Shown here piece after piece: positions 6,157-6,287 of a DNA stretch of 6,287 bases. Within the stretch, counting starts at the first letter, position 1. Every line of letters begins with the position of its first letter. The translations under genes were made by a program, and so were the position numbers. This DNA is from an uncultured Ruminococcus sp. Lineage in GTDB: Bacteria; Bacillota; Clostridia; Oscillospirales; Ruminococcaceae. A model generated the notes under the pieces. It had not been told where the DNA came from and made no database searches. It saw nothing but the letters and a program-made list of their open reading frames with translations. The DNA lies in assembly GCA_947176565.1 (NCBI GenBank), contig CAMWRC010000079.1:1-6287 (forward strand), written 5' to 3'.

Positions 6157-6165
6157 TGATAAAAT

Positions 6166-6171
6166 TCCTTT
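6166..6171 (-). promoter_or_regulatory. Ribosome binding site that decides the S11 gene start
   Basis: Read on the - strand this is AAAGGA, 9 bases before the ATG at 6154-6156. It lies inside the longer reading that would begin at the TTG of 6172-6174, which makes the TTG start unlikely. Confidence 0.8.
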
Positions 6172-6189
6172 CAAAAATATTATATTTTT

Positions 6190-6198
6190 ATTATAACA
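6190..6198 (-). promoter_or_regulatory. Putative extended -10 promoter of the S11 gene
   Basis: On the - strand this reads TGTTATAAT, a perfect extended -10 element (TG-n-TATAAT). No good -35 is seen at 16-18 bp, but A/T tracts upstream (6201-6240) could act as an UP element. The predicted leader is about 27 nt. Confidence 0.6.
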
Positions 6199-6256
6199 TA
6201 TTATTTTTGAAAATAAAAGTCTTTTTTGAAAAAAATTTCAAAATATCATAAAACTC

Positions 6257-6285
6257 TTGCTTTCCTGTGAAAATTATTGTATAAT
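6257..6285 (+). promoter_or_regulatory. Putative outward-facing sigma-A-type promoter at the right edge
   Basis: TTGCTT (6257-6262) and a perfect TATAAT (6280-6285) are separated by 17 bp. It would drive a + strand gene beyond the window, divergent from the S11 gene. The interval 6199-6256 between the two promoters is nearly pure A/T, and I see no gene in it. Confidence 0.6.
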
Positions 6286-6287
6286 GT

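Noticed and set aside
6157..6174. TTG start adding six residues (MKGILS) to the S11 protein
   Set aside because: The AAAGGA ribosome binding site lies within this extension and is correctly placed for the ATG at 6156. The MKSK start also gives a normal signal peptide.
6204..6240. Repeated TTTTTGAAAA-like tracts and TGAAA/TTTCA arms near the right edge
   Set aside because: They are low-complexity A/T sequence between divergent promoters; the matches are too short to call an operator or repeat array.

Overview
The window looks like a piece of chromosome from a low-to-moderate GC, Gram-positive anaerobe of the Clostridia, most likely a Ruminococcus-type member of the Oscillospiraceae. This is an inference. 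It rests on the long clostridial form of PRPP synthetase, the membrane-tethered HtrA protease, Thr/Ser-rich extracellular linkers, AAGGAGG-type ribosome binding sites and A/T-rich spacers. There are no RNA genes, insertion sequences, phage genes or CRISPR arrays.

Layout from left to right. Positions 3-236 (+) hold the C-terminal end of ribose-phosphate pyrophosphokinase (prs). A bidirectional terminator at 249-283 separates it from a convergent htrA-like protease (318-1736, -). A 185-bp divergent spacer (1737-1921) carries the htrA promoter and a short direct repeat. A two-gene operon on the + strand follows: a small ECF-type sigma factor (1922-2368), overlapping by 4 bp (ATGA) a 505-residue one-pass membrane protein (2365-3882). 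The latter is probably its anti-sigma/sensor partner. A 64-bp spacer holds a perfect 12-bp inverted repeat whose right arm contains the ribosome binding site of the next gene, a variant Amidase_3 peptidoglycan amidase with a C-terminal SH3b domain (3947-4684, +). A second bidirectional terminator (4716-4753) ends it. Convergent to it is a D-Ala-D-Ala carboxypeptidase homologue of the S11/DacF family (4765-6156, -). The last 131 bp are A/T-rich and hold its promoter plus an outward-facing + strand promoter at the right edge.

Apart from prs, every gene fits a cell-envelope theme: envelope protease, envelope-signalling sigma/anti-sigma pair, cell-wall amidase and a DacF-like wall protein. They form four separate transcription units, so a shared pathway is suggested by proximity only.

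The most unusual content is the S11 protein. Its reading frame and flanking family motifs are intact, but all three catalytic motifs are degenerate (SxxK to PxxN, SxN to SxI, KTG to KTA), so it is probably a catalytically dead pseudoenzyme. Next come the amidase, which lacks the usual first zinc-ligand His but has a His in the catalytic Glu motif, the RBS-containing inverted repeat in front of it, and the unrecognised Cys-rich ectodomain of the putative anti-sigma factor.
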